Assembly: GCA_049999765.1 (NCBI GenBank)
Contig: JBNGIQ010007890.1
Span: forward strand, 1-51,480
Direction of reading: 5' to 3'
DNA length: 51,480 bases
From: Phaeoceros laevis
Taxonomy: Eukaryota; Anthocerotophyta; Anthocerotopsida; Notothyladales
Part shown: piece by piece, positions 32,505 to 43,148 of the stretch
Layout: every line of letters starts with the position of its first letter
How positions within the stretch are numbered: position 1 is the first letter of the stretch
Translations under genes and position numbers: made by a program
Notes under the pieces: generated by a model
What the model was told of the DNA's origin: nothing
Database searches by the model: none
What the model saw: only the letters and a program-made list of their open reading frames with translations

Positions 32505-34254
32505 CCTTTTCTAAACACGAACGCAATGAAGCTTTTGTTTCGTAGATTCTAATACCGTTAAAAAGTCCTTGCAAAAATTAGTAATACATTATGCACTATG
32601 CTTTAACACTTTGAGATTTATAGAAGCCTTAAGTTGGATTGGAAAAGATGTGCCCTCAAACTTACACAATATGTTGGTTTGAAAATGATGTTCCCATGTG
32701 TAAGATTATTATTAGGAATTCCAAAAATGCATATAATTATAGAACATAAACATTTAATATGGATACTAATATTCAATCTTGTGAACGGATTGATATTGAA
32801 TGTTACTAGGAAAGGAACCCAAAGCTTTATCACTCAATGAATATATGAATATCAACAAGATAAAGCCTATGATAGAAAGCAAGTAGAAATAAAATTATTG
32901 AAAAAGTAGCAAAAATGAGCTAAAAAATAAAGTCTCTAGACTGGACATTTTAGAATGTGAGTCACATTATTTGCTGGTCTAAATATATAGTTTCCATTGT
33001 GCATATCAAGCTTCTCTAGGTTGTATCTAGAATCTTTCTCGAATCTAGTAGGAATTCTCCAGAGTAATATATAATTCAAAATATTCCAAAGTTCCCACTA
33101 AGGTTCATCGTGCATATATTGTATAATGTTGCCGCTGTTTCGTCGAAGCAACCAAGTTTGTTTGTCAATACATCAAAATCAAGGTAGAAGTAAGGGTTCA
33201 ATAATATAATTATCAAAATTACAAATTCCAAGGACTTAAGTCATGTGGGCAATTATAAAGTAAGCTATGGTGCTATGTTCTACTTATAGTTTTCTTGGAG
33301 CTTTAACTTGATTTCATACTTTAGGCGGAGCCAACCTAATGTTGTAGGCACATTTTAGGCATCATATAGCTTCTACCTTGGTCATTTGTGCACCCATATC
33401 GTCCTTGTTGTCACACCCATATCGTCCTTGTTGTCACACCTGTGCACAAGATTCACCTTCGAATCTCTCTTTCAAATGACTTTAGCTTTCATGCACACTT
33501 CACACAACATTAGAACTCGAAGTCCTGCCCGGAGCTCCTCTAGTGTAGAGGAACTAGTTACCACTATACCATCACCATCCATTACTTGATAGAAGGCATG
33601 GTAAATAGTGTCTTTAAATAGGCATAAAGAGGTTAAACATGTAAAAGGCTAGCTTGACCTGGAAACCCAATCTAACAATCTTCACTAACTTGCAAAAACC
33701 TGGCCAGCAGGTCAAGATGATCGGATACAAACTGGTCAAATGTCATCATGGTGAGGAGGTACTACTATCCGGCAGCTCATAGTGAATAACATACTGTCCA
33801 GGTGAGCAACCGCTTCGTACAAACGGTTTCAGCGCAGGTTGAACACCTTTGTGAGCCCAATGGAGTAACCACAGCGCAGACCGCTGGCTCATAATCTTTT
33901 GAGGCTCGGGACACTTGTAAGCGCAATGAACTCGAAGACCTGTCTCACGAGAAATCGAATGGGCCCATGGATGAGAGCTCGGTCGCAGAAGAAGTCCTTG
34001 ACCACGCACTCCGTTGGAAGCTGTTTTTTAGGAGAAAGCTTCCAAGGACGCGGATGGATGAGTAGTCATGATTCAATTGATGTTGGGAATGAAACAATGG
34101 AGAATGTCGGTTCCAGCTTACGCAGGACCAGAAATCAGCATAAAAACTAGGAGCTCCTAAGTACTAGCAACCAATCCACAAGCAAGATCTATGTCAAATG
34201 GGCATGCATACACTGTGAGATGATGAATGAAGCTAAGGAATTCATGGAAGTTGT
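32505..34254. other. AT-rich intergenic with one unassigned ORF
   Basis: 32505-33360 is very AT-rich with no coding signal. A 23-base direct duplication (starts 33391 and 33414, unit CACCCATATCGTCCTTGTTG plus 3 bases) lies next to it. On the minus strand, 33746-34009 is open with a protein-like WLLHWAHKGVQPALKPFVRS stretch, but it lacks an ATG start and I do not recognise the family; it may be a fragment. Confidence 0.4.
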
Positions 34255-35360
34255 TCAGTCGTAGGGCCCTGAAGGGTTGAGTTGCTTGAGAAGCCCGAGG
34301 TAGGTGAGGTAGAGAACCCTGTCCTTGGCGCCGGTGCGGTGCCTCTTGTTGTGCTTGCAAAAGTACTTGAGCTGGTCCAGAGTGCACAGGCCCAGCGTCT
34401 GGGTGAGCAGCAGGAAGAGCCAGTTGATGTGGCGCTTGCGACCGTCGATCACGGGCTTGACGCAGTCCACCTGGTGGCACATGGTGCAGTCCAGCAGGCG
34501 GGGCACCATCCACATCTTGGGCGCCCGGTCGTGCATCGAGTCCTTGTTGCTCAGGAAGTAGGCGCTGATCTGAACAAAGTTGCCCTGCAATACAACAAAC
34601 ACGCTAGTCATGAGTGCACATTGTCCAGCCTGGCCTGGCAATGGCACCGTTTGGCAACATTGGCAACATTTGGCAAGACTGGCAACATTTGGCATAAATG
34701 AGCAATGCCCACATTTGGCAATGTCAACAGCAGTAACTCGGGAATGGCAGCCTTTGGCAATGGCAACCCACCTCCAGATCCACGTCGACCATCTGCATTC
34801 CGTCGCACCTCTTGCATATCACCTCGCCTTCCACTCTCTGAATGCCTGCTCCGGCAAGGACTTCCAAAGAGTAGACCACGGCTCGGCGGTTTGTGGCCCA
34901 CCGGAAGGGAGGGTCGATCTCCTCCTCCTTGGGTCGCGACGACTGCTCTCCGGACGCGGGCTGTGCCCTCCGTGACCGGCCCCCTCCTCGGCCTGCTGTT
35001 TCCTGCAATCCGATCCGCTCGCTCGCTCGCTCAAAAACCTTGGCTGACAGTGTTTGTCCGCGATCCCAGGCAGCCAGCTACAGCCGGCTCTAGAGCTGAA
35101 AATGCTGAAACAAGCTTGACAATGCGTGCGGATTGAAAGCAGCAACATCCATCCATATGGATGGATTGAGCATTGAGTGCGTAGTCTACCTGCGGGGGGG
35201 ACTCATCCGTGTAGCTGCTGGCGGTCGCTGCGCCGGGGGAGGAGGAGGAGGCGGCGGCGGAGGCGAGCGCTGCTGCGGCTGAGGCCCGTCGCCGAGAGCC
35301 GGAGCTGCTGGGAGGAGACAGCGTCAGCCTGAGAGCCTCTTCGTCGCCGGAATCCGACAT
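34255..35360 (-). CDS. DUF7086 domain protein, plant-specific
   Basis: Three exons join in phase 0: 35360-35190, 35002-34772 and 34584-34255, giving 243 residues. The N terminus (MSDSGDEEALRL, then a serine/alanine-rich stretch to residue 57) is low-complexity. The domain starts near residue 80 (IDPPFRWATNRRAVVYSLE), has a zinc-ribbon-like CKRC, and continues NKDSMHDRAPKMW, LDCTMCHQVDCVKPVI, KRHINWLFLLLTQTLGLCTL and CKHNKRHRTGAKDRVLYLTY, ending NPSGPYD. These strings match plant DUF7086 proteins, whose function is unknown. Two CxxC pairs suggest metal binding. A (CTG)n tract lies about 70 bases upstream of the start and may be in the 5' UTR. The second intron carries TTTGGCAA-type repeats. 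Confidence 0.92.
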
Positions 35361-35758
35361 CTTCCAGCAGGGGAAAGTTTCCGGCCGGCCCGTTCGCGTC
35401 AGTGGGTCAATCCAGCAGCATGAGTGTGAGCTGCTGCTGCTGCTGCTGCTGCAACAGGGAGGACCTGGTGTGTTCTCCGACACGCATGCTTGCTGCCCGC
35501 TTCTCTGCTTCCATCTGTGGGGGACACCAGCAGCAGCAGGCGCCTAGGATTGCTCTGCTGCCACTGACGCCAATTGTTGGCAGCCAGCGATGTGCGCACA
35601 ATCATCGGAGCGAAATTAGCTCCTGAGCCTCCCATTCGCATGTGCTCAACCTGTCTCCTCGCACACATTCAGGAGTTGCCTCCCCAATTAACCAACCTCA
35701 ATAAGTTCGCGTCAGGCAAGTTAGTTTAAATTTAACTGTTGACGAAAATTAGCGTAAC
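35361..35758. other. divergent upstream region between the DUF7086 gene and tRNA-iMet
   Basis: Contains the (CTG)n microsatellite (about 35431-35452) and a second CAG-rich stretch near 35528. No gene is supported; the open frames on both strands here are low-complexity. Confidence 0.5.
35431..35452 (+). repeat. (CTG)n microsatellite
   Basis: About seven uninterrupted CTG triplets upstream of the DUF7086 start. Confidence 0.95.
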
Positions 35759-35830
35759 ATCAGAGTGGCGCAGCGGAAGCGTGGTGGGCCCATAACCCAC
35801 AGGTCCCAGGATCGAAACCTGGCTCTGATA
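35759..35830 (+). tRNA. initiator tRNA-Met (CAT)
   Basis: A 72-base cloverleaf with no intron. The acceptor stem is ATCAGAG with CTCTGAT and discriminator A, so the first pair is A1:U72, an initiator hallmark. The anticodon stem is GTGGG/CCCAC with loop CCCATAA and the anticodon CAT at 35791-35793. The T arm reads CCAGG-ATCGAAA-CCTGG, with A instead of T at position 54, also typical of eukaryotic initiators. The sequence agrees with the plant tRNAi-Met consensus. A TTTT terminator lies at 35853-35856. Confidence 0.97.
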
Positions 35831-35934
35831 TATGGATGTGTATCAATGACCCTTTTAGAACGAGTCTGGTTTTACATGTGGTTTACGCTGGGCCTTCCTG
35901 TAGGCGATTCGGAGGGTGGGCTGAGGGGGATGCG

Positions 35935-37089
35935 ATGGTCTCTGCGGGCGAACAGGAGCAAGAGGTGGTGGTGATCACCGGGTGTTCGCAAGGAGGAATT
36001 GGCCATGCCTTGGCAGACGCTTTTGCCGGAGCAGGTTACAGGGTCATCGCGACTGCGCGGTCCTTGACGTCCATGAAGCCGTTGGAGCAGAATGACAAGA
36101 TCGAGTTGCTGGAGCTGGACGTGACTGCGGAACAGGAGGTCATCCAAGGAGCGATAGACGGAGTGATGGCCAGGTTCGGGCGATTGGACGTCCTGGTGAA
36201 CAACGCTGGAGCCAACTGCATCGGGCCTCTTGCCGTGGTGCCCCGGGACAGTGTGGAGAGCTGCTACAGGACCAATGTTTTTGGTACGAGGTTTGTCCCA
36301 CAAGTTGAGGGATCGAGGCGATTGTTCAGGCTTCCCGTGCAGCTTGTTCTCAATTGCATGCATCTGGAGCGGTTCGGATTTGGTTGCTGCTTTCAGGCTC
36401 TGGAGAGCTCATTGGAACCTAACGCGTTTGTAATGGCAGGTCCCCTGGCGCTCGTCCAGGCAGTGGTCCCGCACATGGTTGCGCAAAGAAAGGGCAAGAT
36501 CGTCAACGTAGGTAGCGTCGCCGGCTTGTGCGCAACCCCCTGGGCTGGTGCATATGCCTCTAGCAAAGCAGCGCTGCACGCGATGACAGATGCCCTGAGG
36601 TAGGAAAATCTGTAAATCAGCTAGGTCTGCATCGATTAGGTCTTACGAGTGAGTCTCCTATTTCCTTCCGGAGGGCGCTGTTGTTCACCTGGTTCGTGGT
36701 TTGCCTGCCACAGGTTGGAGCTGAGACCTTTCGGAATTGACGTCATCGTGGTTGTGCCTGGTGCCATCACCTCCAACATGGGGAAGCAATGCAGTAAGTC
36801 GAAAGAGAGCTTACCAGGTTTGAAGATGTTCGAGCCCTTCGAACCAGCTATTGAAAGGCGGGTTTGGATATCACAGACAGTTCGATCAACACCCAGTGAG
36901 GAGCTGGCGAGGAAAACTGTTGAGGCTGTCCGAAAAAAGAGCTCACCCAGTTACCTCGTTTATGGACGGTTCTCTTGGCTATACGCATCGCTTTACCATG
37001 CTCCGATTTGGATCAGGGACTTCGTTTTCTCTAAAATATTTGGGCTGCAAGACAAACAAATACTGGACAGGGTGAAGAAACAGGTGTGA
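35935..37089 (+). CDS. short-chain dehydrogenase/reductase, AYR1-like
   Basis: Three exons, 35935-36283, 36440-36599 and 36714-37089, join in phase to 294 residues from ATG 35935. This is a classical SDR: the nucleotide-binding TGCSQGGIG at residues 15-23, NNAG at 89-92, and the active-site serine in GSVAG (S142) with YASSK (Y155, K159). The closest family by appearance is the NADPH-dependent 1-acyldihydroxyacetone-phosphate reductases and related plant oxidoreductases, which act at the ER or on lipid droplets. The hydrophobic C-terminal part (FSWLYASLYHAPIW) could be a membrane anchor. The gene starts about 105 bases after the tRNA end, an arrangement repeated in the decayed copy at 38676-39760. 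It looks intact. Confidence 0.9.
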
Positions 37090-38675
37090 GCATCCTCTGA
37101 TGATTGGAGACAGCACCGATGTCCATTGTAGAGCAGTGGAGCCTCATCTGAGAAAGGAAAAGGACAGGAGCTGGTTCGATGGCTTCATAAGCGTCTGTAT
37201 CGAACAGGTTGACCTGTTGGAAGCTCTGGTGAAGGACGTTGTGACTTGCTTACAGCTTACAGTTCTGTCTCTTGCATGAAGGGGAATGCAGAGACAGAAC
37301 CGGAAGGTGTTGGATATAAAAGCAAGATAGTTGTGAGGGCCATCCACCCTGAGGAAGCTGAGGAAAGGCCCGGCTTCTTCTCAACAGGTCTCAACATTTT
37401 CACCAGAACGACCAACTGAATTTTTTGGTAAACCTATATGGCTGTCTGACAGGGTTGGGAGTATCTGGACAAAAAATTGTCACTTCAAATTTAGCGCAAG
37501 GAGGCTACTCCACTCTAAGCACAAGATGCATGCACCAGTTTTTAAAAAAACATGAGCGTGCCTTTGAAAAATGAGCTCCTTTGCTTCACTTGCAAAGTGG
37601 GCCTCCAGCAGCGAAGTGTGGGGCTGACATCACTGTTCACCTTTTCGCAAAGCTTGGCGTCCGCCTCTACGTCGGCATCAGCCTGTTGCCGGTGTGGCCC
37701 TCTCCCACAGCCTTCATGTCGTGGCCCATGGGGGAAGAGGTGCACTTCATCCGATGCCTGCAGCACGTGGGCGTGGAACGATACGCAGGCCTCCACAGCG
37801 CTGCTCAACTGTTGTAGGCTCGCAAAACGTAGCGGCTCGTTGAACACGTCCACCGCGCCTTCTTCCAAGGCTCACTGTAGACGAGCACAGATAGATTCAG
37901 GGGATGATGAATTTCTCATTGGCTGAAAGCGTTCCCGTCCTTAAAATGCATATGCCACTGTAGGTGAATGCTAGGGCGTTTGTGCGTACTTCTTACCTCA
38001 GCCACAAGCTCTTGCAGACTTGCACGCACTGATCCAGCAACCTGGTGACCGCACAAGGAAGCTGTTTCTCATGTTCCTCGACTTCCGACTCACCGGACGT
38101 TCCAATTATGAGAGCAATCACTAGGCGTCTTGCAGGCAGGGATGTTCAAACATCCAGCACCTGAAGTCAAACGGTTGATGAATCCTCTTTGGGAGGTCTT
38201 AACAACATGCATTACCTCATTGTACTATACCAATTAATCAGAACTTCGGAAGCGATCAATTCAGATCTCTAAATGTGCATGAAATTGGAAGCAATCTTTT
38301 CGTTAACTAAGCTGACAGGAGCTACAGTGCTACAGGTCTACCTGAAACAAGCTCGTCAGCCCTGGCTTTGAGAAACAGTGCTTTTCAGCTCTGGCTTGAG
38401 AAACAGTGTGAGAGCCTCACACACTCCCTGGACAATGCTTTGCTAACGCCCAGACTGGAACGGTCATGCCAGATATGTGTTAAAACTGGCAGCCTTCCTG
38501 TCCACCGCCTCCTCAGGAATCTACAAGCACATAGGCTACCACTGCTGCTCAATATCGACAGTGTCTATTCGACATCTGACAAATTCAAGCGAGCACTTTA
38601 TACGCAATTAACTAGCACAATAATTCCGCGTCAGAGACGTTTAATAAAAATTTTGGCGAGTCTACGTAACCTGCA
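37090..38675. other. intergenic with unassigned gene-like minus-strand frames
   Basis: On the minus strand, 37868-37542 reads LEEGAVDVFNEPLRFASLQQ and continues open. Another stretch at about 38120-37995 reads SEVEEHEKQLPCAVTRLLDQ, ends CKSLWLR, and is followed by a GTAAG donor. They may be exons of one unrecognised gene. The second lacks an identified start, and the join between them is not certain. Near 38362-38408 a phrase containing GAGAAACAGTG is tandemly repeated. No family is assigned. Confidence 0.3.
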
Positions 38676-38747
38676 ATCAGAGTGGCGCAGCGGAAGCGTG
38701 GTGGGCCCAAAACCCACAGGTCCCAGGATCGAAACCTGGCTCTGATA
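38676..38747 (+). tRNA. initiator-type tRNA with anticodon CAA
   Basis: 72 bases, identical to the initiator tRNA at 35759-35830 except for one T-to-A change. The anticodon loop becomes CCCAAAA, so positions 34-36 read CAA (38708-38710) instead of CAT. A1:U72, A54, both internal promoter boxes and all stems are unchanged, and a TTTT terminator follows at 38775-38778. By anticodon it would read UUG (Leu); by body it is an initiator. Methionyl-tRNA synthetase normally needs CAU, so charging is uncertain. It is part of the duplicated tRNA-SDR module. Confidence 0.9.
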
Positions 38748-38824
38748 TATATGGACGTGAAACACGCAATGTTCTTTTCTTCAGCGCTCAGTTGCGATTG
38801 AGAGGGTGAGCCGAGGGAGATGCG

Positions 38825-39760
38825 ATGGTATCTGCGGGCAAACACGAGCCGGAGGTGGTGGTGATCACGGGTGTTCGGAAGGAGGGATTGGCCATGCCTT
38901 GGTAGAGACTTTTGCGGGGGCGGGCTACAAGATCATTGCGACTGCGCGGTCCTTGACGTCCATGAAGCCGTTGGAGCAGAACGACAAGATCGAGTTGCTG
39001 GAGCTGGACGTGACAGCGGAGCAGGTGGTCATCCAAAGAGCAATAGACGGAGTGATAGCCAGCTGCGGGCGATTGGATATCCTGGTGAACAACGCTGGAG
39101 CCAATGTGCATCGGGCCTCTTGCTGTGATGCCCCGAGAGAATCTGGAAAGCTGATACAGGACCAATGTTTTTGGTACGAGATTTACCCCACAAGTTCAAG
39201 GATTGAGGCGATTCTTTAGGCTTTAATTGCAGCTGGTTCTGAATTGGGTACATTTGGTTGCTGATTTCAGGCTCTGGAGAGCTAATTGCAACTCAACTCG
39301 TTTGCTATGGCAGGTCCTCTGGCGCTCGTCCAGGCAGTGGTCCCGCACATGGTTGCGCTAAGGAAGGGCAAGATTGTAGACGTAGGTTGCGCCGCCGGCT
39401 TTTGCTCAACCCCCCTGTAGTGCCACATTATACCTTATCAAAGCAGCGCTGCACTCGATGACAGATGCCCTGAGGTAGGAAATCTGTCTGTCATCTAGGT
39501 GTGCATCGGTTAGGTATCGCGAGTGAGTCTCCTCTTTCCTGTCGGAGGGCACTGTTGTTCACTTGGTTTGTGGTTTGCCTGCCAAAGGTTGGACTGAGAC
39601 AGTTCGGGATTGATGTCATCCTGGTTGTGCTTGGATCCATCACCTCCAACATGGGGCAGCAAACCAGTAAGTCGAAAGAGAGCTTACCAGCTTTGAAAAT
39701 GTTCGAACCCTTAACCAGCTATGGAAAGTCGACTTGTAGGATGCAAACAACATTGTCATG
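38825..39760 (+). pseudogene. decayed duplicate of the AYR1-like SDR gene
   Basis: The segment follows the intact SDR gene at 35935-37089 from the start codon (ATG 38825) through all three exons. A one-base loss near 38868 breaks the frame inside the TGxxxGIG motif. One extra base near 39103 breaks it again after NNAGAN. The YASSK region at about 39410-39440 is destroyed by substitutions. Exon 3 is truncated shortly after the part encoding LKMFEPL. The intron positions are kept, so this is a segmental, not a processed, copy. No functional SDR product is possible. Confidence 0.93.
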
Positions 39761-40688
39761 AGGGATCAGGCGAGGATGGAGCGAATGGAGAGGAGGGATG
39801 AAGACTAACGCTTGGAGAGTGAGAGTGTAGGAGCTTCGACTGGTTTCACACGTTCAAGCTCGTGGCAGCCCTTGTTGCTTGCCTGCTGCTGTCAGCAACC
39901 GGCTGCTTGTTCCTCGGCTGGCGCTTGACAGTTTTTCCCAAGCGGCATCGCCAGGATGCGGACCTTATTATGTATTGCATTGCACCCGCTTCGTTGATGG
40001 TTCTCACCGAAAGTCCTGTACGCCAGGTCCTTTTATCGGTAGTGTGTTTGAAGTTTGAAACGGAGCGCAAATTCAACAGCGTAGGAACCAGGTGAACCAG
40101 TGCATCAGATAATTATTGTCTGAAATTTCTCAACATCACGAGTTGTCAGTCAGAATTATCATCACCTACACGAGCCTCTTGCCTGGACAAAGCAGAGCAA
40201 CGAAAGACCAAAGAATGGACGGGAAAGGAAGACAGGGGAGGCTTCAGGCAACTCCGTTGGTTGATGGTGTCCAGATACAGCTAGCTCCCTTTCCACTGTA
40301 TTCATCCTTGCCTCCCTCCGCACAGAAAAAGTAATCAGAAATGCATCCACCCGCCTACTGGTTCCAATTTACAGCCGTAGACTACGTGTTGCAGTTACAG
40401 GTAATTTCTTTGAGTGCATTTTGTCTTCCTTGGAACATGCTTTCCTTTGATTGCCTGCAAATGAGCAATGGATCCTTTCCAAGACGATAGAGTGTGGCAC
40501 TGCAGTGGTGCAGTGCCAAACAGCAGCATGTTCATGAGTTCACCACTATAACAAACCTCTGCCTGCCTCACGTCCTTACACAGCCAGCAGAAGAAACAAT
40601 GGTCAGCTCATTAATCTGGTTGTCCCATCCACATTGATTCCTGAATCTTTGTCCTTATCTGCCACATTTTGTGTCACCCACACAGATT
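39761..40688. other. intergenic, no recognisable gene
   Basis: A plus-strand frame at 39862-40095 encodes a hydrophobic LVACLLLSATGCLFLGW stretch but has no ATG start and no known family. The rest is the 3' flank of the zinc-finger gene. Confidence 0.4.
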
Positions 40689-43148
40689 TCAATTAATTAC
40701 GTAAGACTCGTTGGAGAGGGATCTGACTGGAATGTTCAAATCGGGGCAATGAACTGCCAGAGGCTGGGGCTTGGCTTCCGCAATACCTTGAGGTGTCACG
40801 GATGCTTGCTGCTCCCCACCACTGCCCTTGCTGGAAGCTTCCAGGATTCCAGCACCGCCCCAATGACACCTCTTGTGGCCACCAAGTGCAGGCCCTGATG
40901 CGAAGACACGGTGGCAGACGGAGCACTCATGGCAGCCATCCGCCTTCTTTGCAAATCCAGCCTGCTGCTTCTCCAGGTTCTCCCTCTCAAGCTCCTCCCC
41001 TTCAGCTGTACAACATCGTTTCGGCTTCAGTAGTTCACACCTTGAAGACACCATATGCAAATCTGATGATGCTTTCTCATTTCCATCACCACCCTTCATG
41101 CCATCTTCGTTATCGGCTACCCCACCACCATCATGCATGTTGTCACTTGATGTCATGCAGCCACTGCCCTTGGGATGATTCCTAGCAAAGCATCCCTTGA
41201 CCCTCTTGTGACTAGCTCGGTGACCCCCTAGAGACTGGTATGACTTAAAAATGATGTTGCACGTCAGACACTCGTATTTGTGTTGCGTGGCAGTAGTGGT
41301 CGTACCAGCCGTGAACTCCATCTGTTCCTTGACGACTACCCTGTTCCCTCCATCTACGCCTTGTGCTAACCCGTCCATATTCAAGTCTAGCTTCCTCCCT
41401 GAGGAACTGGTGAACTGCACATTGGCTTGACTCCAGTGGGTTTCACCGGAAGAATGATCTTTTTCTGGCCTGCTGTTCCATGCTGTGGTGGTCGGAGCCC
41501 TTGTAGTGGTGGTGCACTCTCCAGCAGCTTTCGAGTTAGCTTCTTTAGAAGCCTGGCTCTTGCTGACTCTCGTGTCCTTCGTCGCCTTGCACTTACTTTT
41601 ACTTGTCTCCAACCTCTGTTTGTTGAGCACATGAGCTTCATGATGCTTCTCCATCATCCTTGCAACAGCAACTTTTGAGGTGCTCTGGTCAAACTGCTTT
41701 CCACTTCCAGCTCTAGCAAGCATCAACAGACTCTCTATCATGTCATAGTCCTCCAAAGGCTCTTCCCTACAGTTCGACTCCAGCTTTCCATCTTCATCCC
41801 CTGCTGCTATCCTTTCCCCTTCCTGCTTGGCACTCTTCAACCCAGCTGCTTCGGCGGTTGAGGCACTATGACTTCGGGGTTTTTTCCTCAAAACGGCGTT
41901 GTGGCTCTCAGGATTCGACCGCATTTCTTCACGCTGCAAGGGCAGTCCTTCGGGCCTTTGGATGCCCCTCCATTCCCGCTCCGGATGGCATCGCATATGC
42001 CCAAACAGGGCCTTGCAAGATGTGAACTCTCTCCCACACTCGGTGCACGTGTGCTTTTCCGGCTTCTCGTCCACCACCTTGCAACTTGATTTCCTAACTA
42101 CAGCAGCGGCTGTAGGCGTAACTGAGGGAAGAGCCAGGAAAGAAACATTGAAGCTGCTTTCTGCCACAACGACAGATCCACCTGACCCAGCTTCAACACA
42201 AAACTCCTGATCTCGCAATCTCCAGCTCCGCTTGGGGTTACTCCGGAGAGTGTAGCGCGCCCTCCCTTCACTGTCTGTGCCTAACCCTTTCAATGGCTCC
42301 TCCGGTGAAGGCTCATCACTGAGAGGAGTCGACACATCTTTGGGAATAGTTCCATCAATAGTCTCTACCGTACTGCTCCAATCTGCAATTGACGTCTCTG
42401 AGTCCAGCATCTTTTCTTCCTTGCTCTTATCATCCTCCTGAATTTCCTGGTTCTCCTTCTCCCAAGCTGGCGATGCTTTCCTCCCGTTAGTCACGTCCAA
42501 ATGCTGTAACTGAGATGCCTTCAAAATGTTCTTGCAGGATAGCTTCGGAAAGTATGTGGGAGTGCCCTTCTCGTCACTTTCGCATAAATGCACATGGTGG
42601 CACGACGACCACCATAACACAGAGCCACTCCTCTGCTCTTGGTTGAAGTTGGGACAATCTGCAATAACTTTTCTTACCGGCAAATTGTCAAACTGGGCCG
42701 ACAGATAATCCTGAGTTGCCAGTCTGTGGCTTTCTCCTGGCAAACAAGGCGCCCTTTGAGAGGACTCACAAGTGTCCAGGTCGCAAATTTTTTCCTGAAA
42801 GACCCCATCATTGAGAAGTAAACAAAAACTTCCAAAATCACAGTCTCTTTGCATTGTCTCCAGGCATCTTACTTGGCACATGTCATGGCCATCTCCACAG
42901 AACTTGCAAGTTCCTGATTGCACTACACCAACCGTCGAATCAATTGAGGCCTCCGCAGCTGTCGCGGTTCCAGTGGTGGCCTCAGCTTCAGCAGCCTTTT
43001 CGCATCCGCAATTCTTGCAATGTTCTAGTACAGGAGAATCTACTTGGGTCTGGCGCTCAACTTCCTCAAGACTGTCACCAGATTTGCCACAGCAGCTGCT
43101 ACTTCTCTCCCACATTTCTGAGTCTGACATGTCTCGCGGCCCCACCAT
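40689..43148 (-). CDS. C2H2 zinc-finger transcription repressor with EAR motifs
   Basis: Intronless, 819 residues from ATG 43148 (MVGPRDMSDSEMW; the ATG seven codons on is an alternative). There are three widely spaced C2H2 fingers. The first, at about 367-388, reads CTECGREFTSCKALFGHMRC. The second, at about 626-646, reads YQSLGGHRASH. The third, at about 741-761, reads FASGPALGGHKRCH. The last two have plant-type QALGGH-like helices. An EAR repression motif DLNIP is near residue 807, and another DLN motif (KLDLNMDG) is at about 585. The layout resembles ZAT4/ZAT9-type plant repressors but is much longer. The N-terminal 350 residues are cysteine-rich and acidic, without a known domain. It should be a nuclear repressor; targets are unknown. 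Confidence 0.93.
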   Translation of the reverse strand: MVGPRDMSDSEMWERSSSCCGKSGDSLEEVERQTQVDSPVLEHCKNCGCEKAAEAEATTGTATAAEASIDSTVGVVQSGTCKFCGDGHDMCQVRCLETMQRDCDFGSFCLLLNDGVFQEKICDLDTCESSQRAPCLPGESHRLATQDYLSAQFDNLPVRKVIADCPNFNQEQRSGSVLWWSSCHHVHLCESDEKGTPTYFPKLSCKNILKASQLQHLDVTNGRKASPAWEKENQEIQEDDKSKEEKMLDSETSIADWSSTVETIDGTIPKDVSTPLSDEPSPEEPLKGLGTDSEGRARYTLRSNPKRSWRLRDQEFCVEAGSGGSVVVAESSFNVSFLALPSVTPTAAAVVRKSSCKVVDEKPEKHTCTECGREFTSCKALFGHMRCHPEREWRGIQRPEGLPLQREEMRSNPESHNAVLRKKPRSHSASTAEAAGLKSAKQEGERIAAGDEDGKLESNCREEPLEDYDMIESLLMLARAGSGKQFDQSTSKVAVARMMEKHHEAHVLNKQRLETSKSKCKATKDTRVSKSQASKEANSKAAGECTTTTRAPTTTAWNSRPEKDHSSGETHWSQANVQFTSSSGRKLDLNMDGLAQGVDGGNRVVVKEQMEFTAGTTTTATQHKYECLTCNIIFKSYQSLGGHRASHKRVKGCFARNHPKGSGCMTSSDNMHDGGGVADNEDGMKGGDGNEKASSDLHMVSSRCELLKPKRCCTAEGEELERENLEKQQAGFAKKADGCHECSVCHRVFASGPALGGHKRCHWGGAGILEASSKGSGGEQQASVTPQGIAEAKPQPLAVHCPDLNIPVRSLSNESYVIN

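Noticed and set aside
34282-34701. 139-codon plus-strand ORF
   Set aside because: Antisense shadow of the last exon of the DUF7086 gene.
37542-37868. Possible calcium-uniporter-like or other mitochondrial protein
   Set aside because: A weak resemblance of LEEGAVDVFNEPL to that family; the DIME motif and TM pair are absent.
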